Assembly: GCF_000230975.2 (NCBI RefSeq)
Contig: NC_021172.1
Location: 434,001 to 498,000 of the forward strand
Direction of reading: 5' to 3'
From: Hyphomicrobium denitrificans 1NES1
Lineage (GTDB): Bacteria; Pseudomonadota; Alphaproteobacteria; Rhizobiales; Hyphomicrobiaceae
DNA length: 64,000 nt
The notes beneath the pieces were generated by a model that saw only the letters and a program-made list of their open reading frames with translations, made no database searches and had not been told where the DNA came from. A program made the position numbers and the translations under genes. Each line of letters starts with the position of its first letter. Position 1 is the stretch's first letter. Positions 1 through 8,501 of this stretch are shown piece by piece.

Positions 1-661
1 AGGAGCAGAGCACCTCATGTTCGAAGGATTCCACGTCGATCTTCATGATATCGGGTTGCCAATCGATCGTGGTCAAGAGATCGGACAATGTCGTCACGGG
101 AACGTCAACGTCGGACGCTTTGAACGCTTTCATCGCGTGCTCGTGGAGGCGATTGCTGATCGGCATGATGAGCCGCCCCGACATGTCAGATACGGCCACG
201 GCCATGATCTTCCAGTCAATGTGTGGCCCCGTGTTCAATGCAATCGCGCGCTCAAGAAGAGGCAGGACCTGGGGATCCGGCTCGACCGAGAGGATGTGGC
301 AGGCATGCGGTCGTGAGCGGGCGAAAAGCGCGGACATGAAGCCCGTTTGAGCACCGATATCGATGAGCGCCATGCGATTTTTCGAAAGCTCGAGGAATTC
401 CCTGGCTTCGACCGAGGACTCGTTGATTTCAATGCCGTGATGCTGCCAGTTGAGATAGGCGGTGACGCTTTCGGGCGGAAATACCGTGAGGCCGTTTTTG
501 ACATAAAGCGGAAGGCCCGGTGTTCGATTACGTATCCGCAGCGCCTCGCTTCTATCCAATCGCCAATAACTAGGAATACGTTTGACGAAGCCGAGTGTTT
601 GCCAGAGCGCGAATGGCGTTGTCGTGCGGGCAGCAGTTCGAAATGTCGAGTGCAAAGTCAT
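1..661 (-). CDS. FkbM family methyltransferase (3' end outside window)
   Basis: About 220 residues are visible before the reading frame leaves the window. The middle carries a SAM-binding-like motif (ALIDIGAQTGFMSALFAR) and, further on, SVEPDPQ and the FkbM signature IMKIDVESFEHEVL. These are the landmarks of FkbM-type O-methyltransferases, which methylate sugars or other secondary products. The ATG start ends at 661 and is preceded by a GAAGG-type ribosome site. It lies downstream of the GT4 gene on the same strand with a 118-base gap, so it is probably an exopolysaccharide-decorating enzyme (inference). The acceptor cannot be deduced from sequence. Confidence 0.8.
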   Translation of the reverse strand, partial: MTLHSTFRTAARTTTPFALWQTLGFVKRIPSYWRLDRSEALRIRNRTPGLPLYVKNGLTVFPPESVTAYLNWQHHGIEINESSVEAREFLELSKNRMALIDIGAQTGFMSALFARSRPHACHILSVEPDPQVLPLLERAIALNTGPHIDWKIMAVAVSDMSGRLIMPISNRLHEHAMKAFKASDVDVPVTTLSDLLTTIDWQPDIMKIDVESFEHEVLCS

Positions 662-779
662 GTGCTTGGCCTTCAATTATTTAACCGAATTCCTCGACCG
701 CGATACGATAGTGAAATACCGTTGTATCGGGCGCGGATGGTCCCATGTGCAGGTAAGCTACGGAATGTGTGGGGGGTAC

Positions 780-1877
780 TCAGGTGTTGAGGGACTGGGC
801 TTGCTTGAACGTTCGATATTTTTTCGCGATCAATTCGCGGGCGATGTCGAGATATTCTTCGACCATTTCGCAGGTCGAAAACCTTTCCTCGGCATCTTTC
901 CGGCAGGCTCGACGGGAAATTTCACCGATACGTGTGACTGAACACGTCATTTCGTCTTCATTGTTGGCGAGGAAGCCGGTAACTCCGTCACGAATGAGTT
1001 CTGGCATGCAACCGCGGCGGGTCGCTATCACGGGTGTGCCGCAGGCGAGCGCTTCCATCACGATATTCGCGCATGGCTCATCCCACTGGATCGGCGCCAG
1101 GACGGAATCGGCGGCAGCTAGAAACTCGAATTTTCGATCATCACCAATCTCGCCGATCCATTCTATTTTGCCGCCGATCTGCGGTCGTACCTCTTGTTCG
1201 AAGAATGCGCGGCCGCCTGGTTCGTCAGAAATATTGCCGGCAATCTTAAGCGGAAGGCCGGTTTGCTTTGCAATGCGGATCGCGGCATCGGCGCCCTTGT
1301 TAGCCGTCAGGCGTCCGATGAATGCGAGATAGCCGCCCATCGCTTGGGCCGAGAACGCAATCCGCCGGATGTCGGCGCTGTTGTAAATCGTAGACCAGGG
1401 TCCGGACGAGAACTCGGCGCGCTGGTGATTGCTGACGGCGACCAGCGATAGAGGGCCTTTCGCGGTATTTTTCAGTCGCTCTACATCGATGGGATCGATC
1501 GGGTTGCCGAAGCGGTAGATCAGTGGAACGCCTGCGATCAGGAATGGAAAGAGGTAATCTGTGCGGCATCCCGCGACTATAACGTCGTGTCCGGAGAAAA
1601 GCTCGCGCATGCTGCGGAGAGCAAAGTTGAACTTGCAGTAGCCGCGCCAAGTGATGGTGTGCTGACCGGCCCAGGGATATGTGATCAATCGACCATAATT
1701 CTTCGATCCTTCCGCCGCCATCAGCGTCACTTCGTGGCCGCGGCGAGCGAAGCCTTCGCATAAGTGCGCAAAGATGCGCTCCGCGCCTCCATAACCGTTG
1801 GGTGGAACAGAGATCTTGGCATCTGCGATGACCAGAATTCGCAAGAGCGGCGTCTCGAGCCGTTGGATACTCACCAT
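780..1877 (-). CDS. Glycosyltransferase family 4 (GT-B fold)
   Basis: The 365-residue protein has an N-terminal Rossmann half opening with RILVIADAKIS and a glycine-rich NGYGGAER loop (residues 28-34), typical of GT4 enzymes. The C-terminal half contains IGRLTANKGADAAI and the donor-binding region EPCANIVMEALACGTPVIAT with the EX7E spacing. It should transfer a nucleotide-activated sugar onto a lipid-linked EPS intermediate at the cytoplasmic face of the membrane. The ATG start at 1877 is 19 bases after the flippase stop, suggesting co-transcription. Donor and acceptor are unknown. Confidence 0.88.
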   Translation of the reverse strand: MVSIQRLETPLLRILVIADAKISVPPNGYGGAERIFAHLCEGFARRGHEVTLMAAEGSKNYGRLITYPWAGQHTITWRGYCKFNFALRSMRELFSGHDVIVAGCRTDYLFPFLIAGVPLIYRFGNPIDPIDVERLKNTAKGPLSLVAVSNHQRAEFSSGPWSTIYNSADIRRIAFSAQAMGGYLAFIGRLTANKGADAAIRIAKQTGLPLKIAGNISDEPGGRAFFEQEVRPQIGGKIEWIGEIGDDRKFEFLAAADSVLAPIQWDEPCANIVMEALACGTPVIATRRGCMPELIRDGVTGFLANNEDEMTCSVTRIGEISRRACRKDAEERFSTCEMVEEYLDIARELIAKKYRTFKQAQSLNT

Positions 1878-1896
1878 TAATATGGCATCACGTTTG

Positions 1897-3159
1897 TCAA
1901 CGGAGGCGCGCGATGAGCCAACGAAGCTCAGGTGTCATGCATTGGACGGCGCTGAGGCCGACGCAGACTTGCAGTCGGCGCAGCAGCAGCGCGGTGGCGG
2001 CGGTTTGGCTGAACATAAGCGAAGCGGCAATGCCGTTTAAACCAAACCGTGGAACGATGACAGCCGCAACCGGTACGAATATGGCGAGGGCGGACAATTG
2101 TGCGTATGGACCGGCGCGCCAGTCGTCGAGTGCACGAAGCGCGACGGTGGCGGTCTGCACGAAGCATGTCGGTATCTGCGCGATGCAAAGCAAAATCGCG
2201 ACCGGAACAGCTTCGTCGTATTCGTGACCGAACAAGAATGGGAGCATGACCGGGATGATCAGTGCAATGCATGCATTGGTCATCAGCGCAATGATACAGG
2301 ATGCTCCGAGAGCATTGCGGACGAGGTGCCGGCGCACAGCGAAGCTCTGTGCGGCGGCGAGTTTTGGAAAAAGAACGATCGATGTCGCGCTTGAGACTAT
2401 GCCAAGCCCCGCGCCGGATAGCGTCAGGGCGACGGCATATCGGCCAAGATCCGCGTGGGTGAAATAGGTTATGCAAATTACTCGATCGGCGTTTTGAGAA
2501 AGAATTCCCGCAAATGCCGTCGTGTGAAATTCGAGCCCCGTTCGTAGCAGCGCTGTCATCTCACGCAGCCTGGGAACAGAGATGCCGTTGTATCTGATAT
2601 GGCACCACCTACCGATGCAAATGAGGAAGGTTCCAAGCCACGATGCGGCAAGCAGCATCGGAACATTCAGTGCCGATTGATGCCAGAGCAAAATAATGCC
2701 GGCCATATACGTAGCCTGCGGGAGCAGGCGAAAGGCATTGTAGCGAGCGAAATCCTGGCGTCCGTGATCGATAGCGACCAACGTCAGAGCGACAAAATTC
2801 GCCGGCAGGAAGAAGATTAGATACAACATCTGCAAATTGCGCAGCTTGGGGTCGGCTGCAAAGTCGACCAGAACCAATCCGCAGAGCAGCGAAAGCAAAG
2901 CAAGTGCGGCGGCGGAGGCGAGTGCGCTCCCAACCATTGACGCCTGGTCTTGCCGTCGCGCGATAAAAAAACTGAGCGCGCTCGGCAATGAGCAGATGCC
3001 CATCCCGGCTATGGCGCTTGCCCAGAATTGGATTTCGGCGAGTTCTCCCCGAGACTCTGGACCGAGCAGGCGAGCTGCGAGAACGCCCGTCGCTATTCCG
3101 AACCCGAGATTGATAACGTTCGTCGCAACAGACCCTGACCAAGCCGGAAGCGACTTCAA
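1897..3159 (-). CDS. Oligosaccharide flippase, Wzx/MOP superfamily
   Basis: A 420-residue polytopic membrane protein. It begins with a SVATNVINLGFGIATGVLAARLLGPESRGELAEI segment-type N-terminus in which the LGPE.RGELAE pattern is common in Wzx-like lipid-linked oligosaccharide flippases, followed by about 12 hydrophobic helices. It would move undecaprenyl-linked repeat units across the inner membrane. The chosen start is TTG at 3159. An in-frame stop lies just upstream and the first ATG would remove the first helix. It heads a short operon with the GT4 gene, and the 231-base AT-rich gap upstream probably holds its promoter. Confidence 0.85.
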   Translation of the reverse strand: MKSLPAWSGSVATNVINLGFGIATGVLAARLLGPESRGELAEIQFWASAIAGMGICSLPSALSFFIARRQDQASMVGSALASAAALALLSLLCGLVLVDFAADPKLRNLQMLYLIFFLPANFVALTLVAIDHGRQDFARYNAFRLLPQATYMAGIILLWHQSALNVPMLLAASWLGTFLICIGRWCHIRYNGISVPRLREMTALLRTGLEFHTTAFAGILSQNADRVICITYFTHADLGRYAVALTLSGAGLGIVSSATSIVLFPKLAAAQSFAVRRHLVRNALGASCIIALMTNACIALIIPVMLPFLFGHEYDEAVPVAILLCIAQIPTCFVQTATVALRALDDWRAGPYAQLSALAIFVPVAAVIVPRFGLNGIAASLMFSQTAATALLLRRLQVCVGLSAVQCMTPELRWLIARLR

Positions 3160-3390
3160 CGTGAGAATTCCGTGTCTGACACTGCTCTAGCTGCATCAAC
3201 TTGCGCAAAGCTACCGCACGCTGGGTGCAGGGCGCACCTCGCGATGAAGCTTTATCGATTCAATAATATAACAAATAAGGACTAGCACTATCGCCATTTA
3301 CAAGCAATGAGATATTCGCTGATACCGAACGGTTTATGCATCTTGTTAATAAGGGGGATATTACTTTGTAAAACGCGAAATGCTGACGGG
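3160..3390. promoter_or_regulatory. AT-rich intergenic region, probable promoter of flippase operon
   Basis: This 231-base stretch is clearly AT-richer than its surroundings around 3255-3375. It separates the flippase start from the stop of the preceding minus-strand gene, so the flippase-GT4 pair probably has its own promoter here. I see no coding potential and no convincing terminator. Confidence 0.4.
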
Positions 3391-4617
3391 CTATTTCCTC
3401 GTAATTGTGAGGTCATCAAACCGAGCGAACCCGGAGACGATTGTCTCTGAGGCGGAGCGAGCGTCCAGGATAAGCTCGAGCGTCTGCGCTATGCAATCCA
3501 TGGGAACTTCGAAAACAACGGTGAAACGTCTCCATTGCCGGACGTCGCCAAGAAACATTTCCGTCTTTGCCACTGTTCTCGGCTTCGGTAGACAACCGAT
3601 TTGCCATATCAAGCCACGGCGTCCCCGAATGCTTCCTTCAAACGAGCCTGACAGCGTGTATCGGCCCGGGGGCAATCCCAGCAATTGCGAAACCGGGTGA
3701 AAGTCGACTCGACCCGGACCAAGCTCAATGGACAGCGCGCGGTCGGCGGGGCGATCGTCTCTTGGTGCGATTTCGATCGTGGCACCGTCGCCGGATGCGA
3801 TTTTCCAGTCGTAAGGCAAGCCGGAAGGTGCGAATTCGAAAGCGCCGTTGGAGAGCAAGCCGGTTTCGCCGAGCTCCGTGGAACTCAGAAATTGCAGCCA
3901 ACAGTAATAGGACAGTCGGTAAAGTTTATTATCTAGAAGAAGACGCAGATAATCGCCAATTTCCCGAGATGTCGGGGGATGCGGCGTAGCTATGAGCGCC
4001 AGCAAAAGCCTCAGGGGCACATACGGATTTCTGATGTGGCCTTTGAGATGCGAAAAGAACGAGGATCGCCACGGTGGATCTTCGGCCAGAAGTTTAATCA
4101 AAGCTTCGCGGGCGTTCGGCGTTTCAGCCATCGTTGTGAGAACTGCGATAATGAGTGGCATCGGTTGCGGCCTGGCTCGCAATAGGGCATCGGCGTAACC
4201 TGCGGCAGCAGCGTAGTCGCGCGCCGCCATTTTCTTTCGCAAGATCCAATAGGCTGCAGATTGCCGTCGTAAAGATTGCCGGACGGCAATCGACATGAAT
4301 TGATCGGCCATTGCCGTATTGGCATTATCCGCGGCGAGCAGGCCCATAATCTCCAGTCCACGCGCGTTGAATGGTTCATCTCGCAGAGATGAACTTATCC
4401 AATCCCATATCTGCTTTTTCCGGTAGCGATTCAGACCCTGTAGGGGACTTTCAGCGATCACTTCATTTCCCAATGCAAAGCGGATGGCGGGGGATGATGC
4501 CTGAAACGCAGCTATAAGATGGAAGTTGCCGGCGACCAGATATGCGAGCTTCGATTTTGAGAGAATCAGCACGAATAGCGCAAGGATCAATGCGCCAGTG
4601 GCAATTCTGGATTTCAT
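3391..4617 (-). CDS. Membrane-anchored helical-repeat / beta-sandwich protein of the EPS locus
   Basis: I do not recognise a named family. From the ATG at 4617, which has GGAG eight bases upstream, the 408-residue product has a basic N-terminus and one membrane helix (IATGALILALFVLILS). Next comes an alpha-rich region with TPR-like character (about residues 80-220, e.g. AAAGYADALLRARPQ). The C-terminal 150 residues look like a jelly-roll or carbohydrate-binding-like sandwich (GLLSNGAFEFAPSGLPYDW, then LPPGRYTLSGSFEG). An upstream TTG at 4665 would overlap the J-domain gene by 13 bases. Its place in the operon suggests a periplasmic assembly or polymer-binding role (inference). Confidence 0.72.
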   Translation of the reverse strand: MKSRIATGALILALFVLILSKSKLAYLVAGNFHLIAAFQASSPAIRFALGNEVIAESPLQGLNRYRKKQIWDWISSSLRDEPFNARGLEIMGLLAADNANTAMADQFMSIAVRQSLRRQSAAYWILRKKMAARDYAAAAGYADALLRARPQPMPLIIAVLTTMAETPNAREALIKLLAEDPPWRSSFFSHLKGHIRNPYVPLRLLLALIATPHPPTSREIGDYLRLLLDNKLYRLSYYCWLQFLSSTELGETGLLSNGAFEFAPSGLPYDWKIASGDGATIEIAPRDDRPADRALSIELGPGRVDFHPVSQLLGLPPGRYTLSGSFEGSIRGRRGLIWQIGCLPKPRTVAKTEMFLGDVRQWRRFTVVFEVPMDCIAQTLELILDARSASETIVSGFARFDDLTITRK

Positions 4618-4652
4618 TCGCGCGCTCCGATGTGCGTGCGGATGTTCGGAGG

Positions 4653-5240
4653 TCAAGTTTTCCAACGAACGAATTTGCTTCGCGCAGCAGCGGCGATAAA
4701 TCTCAATATCCGGAGCGATTTGCGGGTGCGCCGAGCAACGGGCTGGATGCTGCGCTCCGTGAAGCGCTTACCAGTTTCAATGCGGCATTGCTTTGCGTTT
4801 GTGGGAATTTGATCGCTTGTTGTCGGGCGCCGTCTCAATTTGTCAGGTGAGTTGACCTTCTGCCATGCTCGGATGACTTGTCGCGCCATAGTTGATCGAT
4901 GACCGTCATTGTTGAGATCGGGGTGCAACCATTTTATCAGCAGCGCCATATGGGCGCGTAGCTCGTTCGCTGGTGCGGTGTTATCGAGGCCGAGGGTACG
5001 ATATTCGTCGGCGCCCCGCTCAAGCAAGATTTGCTCGACGAAGAAAATTGCCGCTTCGCGGATTGCGGTTGCAGAGCGGTCGCTCAGTGTTTGCGCTTGG
5101 CGCATCGCGTCAGTGTCGCCAGAAGCAATCCGTAACAGCAATCTTGTTCCTTTCGGCAGCGGCCGTGCGCGCATCGCGCGTACTTGCGATGGCAGGTGAA
5201 AGAGATCGATTGCAACTTTGAGAGCGTCCGCGTCGGTCAT
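4653..5240 (-). CDS. J-domain-like protein in EPS operon
   Basis: The 195-residue protein contains a short DnaJ-like segment near residues 78-130: EYRTLGLDNTAPANELRAH, then LLIKWLHPDLN. The HPD tripeptide is the Hsp70-stimulating motif of J-domains. The N-terminal 75 residues are helical and the C-terminal 60 are very basic (RRTRKSLRI, RSKFVRWKT). No Gly/Phe or zinc-finger region is present, so it is not a general DnaJ. Its ATG overlaps the stop of the tyrosine kinase gene by four bases, so it is translationally coupled. A role in folding or assembly of EPS machinery is inference. Confidence 0.75.
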   Translation of the reverse strand: MTDADALKVAIDLFHLPSQVRAMRARPLPKGTRLLLRIASGDTDAMRQAQTLSDRSATAIREAAIFFVEQILLERGADEYRTLGLDNTAPANELRAHMALLIKWLHPDLNNDGHRSTMARQVIRAWQKVNSPDKLRRRPTTSDQIPTNAKQCRIETGKRFTERSIQPVARRTRKSLRILRFIAAAARSKFVRWKT

Positions 5241-7582
5241 CGCGGATTCTCGCGAACGGACATCATCGGATGAGGCGTATCGAAGCCGGGAACATATTTG
5301 CCGTATGAGAATGCGCGTTCGCCGTATGTGAAGCCGTATCCGTAGCCATATCTACCATATCCGTAGCCATATCTGCCATATCCGTAACCGGCTCTCTTGG
5401 CGTCAAATCGGGTTACGACACTGCCGATCATCGGGCTTTTGGCGATATCCAGACGCTTGAGTGCGCCGCGCACCGATCCGGCTCGTGCAATGCCGGCGCC
5501 GATGACGAAGACCGTGGCTTCCGCGGCGTTCGAGAGTAGAGGTGCGTCCGCGATTCCGAGCACAGGTGGGCCGTCGATGATGACAAGGTCGAACACTTGG
5601 AGGCTCAGCGTGAGCAGCGACATCAGATGTGGGCTGCTCAGGAGATCGGCGGCGTTTGGCGGCAGTGGTCCAGACGGCAAAAAAGCCAGATTCGAAATAT
5701 CCGTCGTTTGAATTGCCTCGGGCGGATTGCAGGTTCCTGCCAAACAGGAGCTAAGCCCAACCGAATTGTCGGCCTGTAGCACCTTGTGAAGCGAGGGATT
5801 GCGCATGTCGGCATCAACAAGCAGCACTTTCAGGCCCAGGCGCGAGAAGTGCTGTGTTATAGCCAGCGACGTGATGGACTTACCTTCCGCAGCGTCAGCG
5901 CTTGTGATGAGAAGCGATTTCGGCATGCCGCGAGCCGTCGAGAATTGAAGCGAAGTGCAAAGCGACCGGTATGCTTCCGACAGGGTCGATCGCACATCCT
6001 TAAGGTCCGCTTCGGCGCCGCCTTCTGCCTTGGTGAAAGGAATAATGCCCAGAGTCGCGAGCCCGCCAATGCGTTCAGCTTCCTCGATCGAGTCGATCAC
6101 GTCGTCCAGTTCTTCGAGGATATATGCCAGGCCAAATCCGCCGCATGAGCCGAGTAACAGGTAGATGAGCATCGACCGCAGCAATTTCGGCGATGACGGT
6201 GCCCCTGGGAGATCGGCCTTGTCGACAATGAAGATGTTATTGCTTCCGACGCCGCCCGCAACGTCCACTTCCTTGAAGCGCTGCAGAAGGTCATTGTAGA
6301 GGCCGCGATTGGTATCGACCTCGCGTTTGAGGATATTATATTTGATCGAGCGTTTCTGAACATCCAGAACCTCTGCACGCAGTTTATCGACGCGTGCCTT
6401 TAGTTCCCTTTCCTGGCTTAGCGACGATTCGTAGGCGCCTTTCAGCGACGCCCGAATGGTTTTGACCTCGGCTGCAAGCTGCTTATCGATTTCCGCAATT
6501 TTATTGCTGATCTGTATCATCGCCGGATACCCCGGCTTGAACGTCTCAAGCTTCTCCTGATAGTTCGTCACGAGTTCATTGCGCTTGGTGCGAAGGCCGT
6601 CGATCACTGCGTTGCTCAAGAATTGCGGCAGGCTGATCGCATCGGACTTTTCGACCTGACGCCACAGTTGCTCATTACGTATCCGCTCCGACGTGACATT
6701 CCCCAACGCAGCATTCGCATTTCCAAGGTCTGCTTCGGTGATGGACGAGTTCTGATGGGTTGCTACAATCTGCTCCTTCTCGGCAAAATCGAGCATGGTT
6801 TTTTCCGACTGCTCGAGCTTGAGTTTCAATTGCTTGATCTGATCTTCGAGGAATGTCTTGGCGTAGGCGTTGGCTTCAAAACGCTTGTCGAGATTGGATG
6901 CGATGAATGCATCGGCATAGGCAGAAGCGATTTTCTGGCTGCGCGCCGGATCGGGATCGGAATATGAGACGTCGACCAATCGCGATCCGGCAATGGGCCT
7001 TACCGATACGTTCCTTTGGACGATCGCTGCAGCGGCATCGGTCAGCGCGCGCCGGCTCCGATTTGCGTTCGGGGTGCTTGTTTTCAGGAATTCTCGGGAC
7101 ATTGCAAACAATGAAAACTCTCGCGGTCGGATGAAATCCGGATCGTCGGCGAGACGGGCTGCCGATGCGACTCGTTCCGCCAAACTCCTGCTTTGAAGTA
7201 GTTCGTATTGTGTCTTGAGAAATTCGTTATCGGTCCCTTCGACCGGCGTTACGCTGCCGCCATCGACGATCTTGGCGACGTTGCGGTCGATTTGCAGACG
7301 GATCGTCGAGGTGTAAAGCGGCGTCGTCATCAGCGTTCTGATCGCGCCGATCGCTAGCACGCATGATGCAATGGCGAGGATGAGCCATTTTCGCTTGTTG
7401 AAGATGCGCCAGTAATCCCAGATCTTCGCGGCGATGTCAGTTTCTTCCCGGCCGAAATCGCGACCCGTGCGGTGCAGGAGCCGATAGCTTTCTGCGATGT
7501 CGCTGCCGGGCCCGGAGGCAGGCTCAAGCTGCGTCGAATTGGCGTCATTTGCATTCTGATTTTCATCGCTGGAAGGCGCCAT
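5237..7582 (-). CDS. Polysaccharide co-polymerase / BY-type tyrosine autokinase (Wzc/ExoP-like)
   Basis: 781 residues. An N-terminal Wzz-type region has a membrane helix (about 66-87), a long coiled-coil periplasmic domain (about 240-440) and a second helix (about 471-489). The cytoplasmic kinase follows, with Walker A (SADAAEGKS, 561-569), Walker A' (LLVDADMR, 587-594) and Walker B (DLVIIDGPP, 665-673). The tail (730-760) is a Tyr/Gly-rich cluster, the autophosphorylation site in this family. It controls chain length and export and should be dephosphorylated in trans; note that the CpsB-type phosphatase is in the same operon. The GKS lysine is intact. It is coupled to the downstream J-domain gene. 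Confidence 0.93.
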   Translation of the reverse strand: MAPSSDENQNANDANSTQLEPASGPGSDIAESYRLLHRTGRDFGREETDIAAKIWDYWRIFNKRKWLILAIASCVLAIGAIRTLMTTPLYTSTIRLQIDRNVAKIVDGGSVTPVEGTDNEFLKTQYELLQSRSLAERVASAARLADDPDFIRPREFSLFAMSREFLKTSTPNANRSRRALTDAAAAIVQRNVSVRPIAGSRLVDVSYSDPDPARSQKIASAYADAFIASNLDKRFEANAYAKTFLEDQIKQLKLKLEQSEKTMLDFAEKEQIVATHQNSSITEADLGNANAALGNVTSERIRNEQLWRQVEKSDAISLPQFLSNAVIDGLRTKRNELVTNYQEKLETFKPGYPAMIQISNKIAEIDKQLAAEVKTIRASLKGAYESSLSQERELKARVDKLRAEVLDVQKRSIKYNILKREVDTNRGLYNDLLQRFKEVDVAGGVGSNNIFIVDKADLPGAPSSPKLLRSMLIYLLLGSCGGFGLAYILEELDDVIDSIEEAERIGGLATLGIIPFTKAEGGAEADLKDVRSTLSEAYRSLCTSLQFSTARGMPKSLLITSADAAEGKSITSLAITQHFSRLGLKVLLVDADMRNPSLHKVLQADNSVGLSSCLAGTCNPPEAIQTTDISNLAFLPSGPLPPNAADLLSSPHLMSLLTLSLQVFDLVIIDGPPVLGIADAPLLSNAAEATVFVIGAGIARAGSVRGALKRLDIAKSPMIGSVVTRFDAKRAGYGYGRYGYGYGRYGYGYGFTYGERAFSYGKYVPGFDTPHPMMSVRENPR
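5341..5382. repeat. 21-bp tandem repeat encoding GYGYGRY units
   Basis: Two adjacent 21-base units (5341-5361 and 5362-5382) differ at a single base and are followed by a partial third. On the minus strand they encode seven-residue Tyr/Gly units in the autophosphorylated tail of the kinase. The unit length is a multiple of three, so gain or loss of a copy would change tyrosine number without a frameshift. Confidence 0.85.
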
Positions 7583-7622
7583 GCGTTTTATCGCCGAGGT
7601 TAAATGTCAGGAAAATTCTGGC

Positions 7623-8501
7623 TTACAGGAGGGTGACGAAAATGCTTGTGACGGGCAGTGCTTTGAGCAAGCCTTGATATGTCGTCTTGAGCGATGAGTC
7701 CGAGACTACGATGAGATCGCCTTCCAATATCTCCGGATCTTTCTCGTGCCCCGATCGGATCTTGTCTACGTCGAACTTGGCTGCCTGATGCTTCCCATCC
7801 GCTTTGCGAAATACCGCGATCTCGGTTTGCGCGGTATCCGTAAGTCCTTCGGCGGTTGCAATCAGTTGCAGGAGTGTCGTCTCACCCCTGATCGGATACA
7901 CGCCGGGCTTCTTGACGGCCCCGTCAATCGTCACGCGCTGACTATTGTACTCCTTGATGGTGACGTTCACCTGCGGTGACTGCAGGAATTTGACACCGAA
8001 ACGTTGGGTCAGATCGCGTTCTACGTCTTGTGCCGTCCGTCCTGCGGCGGAGACTTCGCCAACAAGCGGCAGATTGATGGTTCCCGTGGCAGCCACCTGC
8101 ACGGTCTTCGAAAGTTCCGGCACTCTGAAGACGGTGATGTCCAACAGATCGAGCGGGCCGATCTTGTAGGCTGAGCTACTGGGGTCGGATGTGGCGGTCA
8201 GGCGAACAGCTTCCAGAGATTCTTGTTTCGGCAAGGTGATGCTGCCGGGTGCCACGGAATGCATAGGCGCCGGGCTTTTGGACAACGTCGCTTCCGCCGA
8301 CGTCGCGGGAGAGGCGTCAACTTCAAGTTTATCGCTGATCGTCGTGCCGCACGCGCTCAGGCACAGTGAGAGGCCCAGTGTCATCGCGGTGCAAATGCGG
8401 CCGATCGTAGGGTGTCGAAGGATGCATCTCCGCTCAGGCCATGTCCGGCAGCGCGAGAGATTGCTGGCCGAAGGGCAATGGAAGATTTGATGGCGGCTCA
8501 T
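7623..8501 (-). CDS. Polysaccharide export outer-membrane lipoprotein (Wza-like)
   Basis: A lipobox-like LCLSAC motif is followed by a low-complexity linker. A polysaccharide-export domain comes next (YKIGPLDLLDITVFRVPELSKT, then GTINLPLVGEVSAAGRT, about residues 135-215), and then a SLBB-type segment (VTIDGAVKKPGVYPI, about 220-270). The protein should form the outer-membrane exit pore for EPS. The start is uncertain: ATG 8501 gives an unusually long 50-residue leader and overlaps the phosphatase gene by 68 bases, while ATG 8384 leaves only 11 residues before the Cys. No C-terminal amphipathic helix as in E. coli Wza is obvious, so it belongs to the shorter alphaproteobacterial form. Confidence 0.88.
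   Translation of the reverse strand: MSRHQIFHCPSASNLSRCRTWPERRCILRHPTIGRICTAMTLGLSLCLSACGTTISDKLEVDASPATSAEATLSKSPAPMHSVAPGSITLPKQESLEAVRLTATSDPSSSAYKIGPLDLLDITVFRVPELSKTVQVAATGTINLPLVGEVSAAGRTAQDVERDLTQRFGVKFLQSPQVNVTIKEYNSQRVTIDGAVKKPGVYPIRGETTLLQLIATAEGLTDTAQTEIAVFRKADGKHQAAKFDVDKIRSGHEKDPEILEGDLIVVSDSSLKTTYQGLLKALPVTSIFVTLL

Noticed and set aside
5330..5395. Assembly artefact in the Tyr-rich repeat
   Set aside because: The frame is kept through all copies and Tyr-rich tails are normal in this kinase family; still worth a read-level check.
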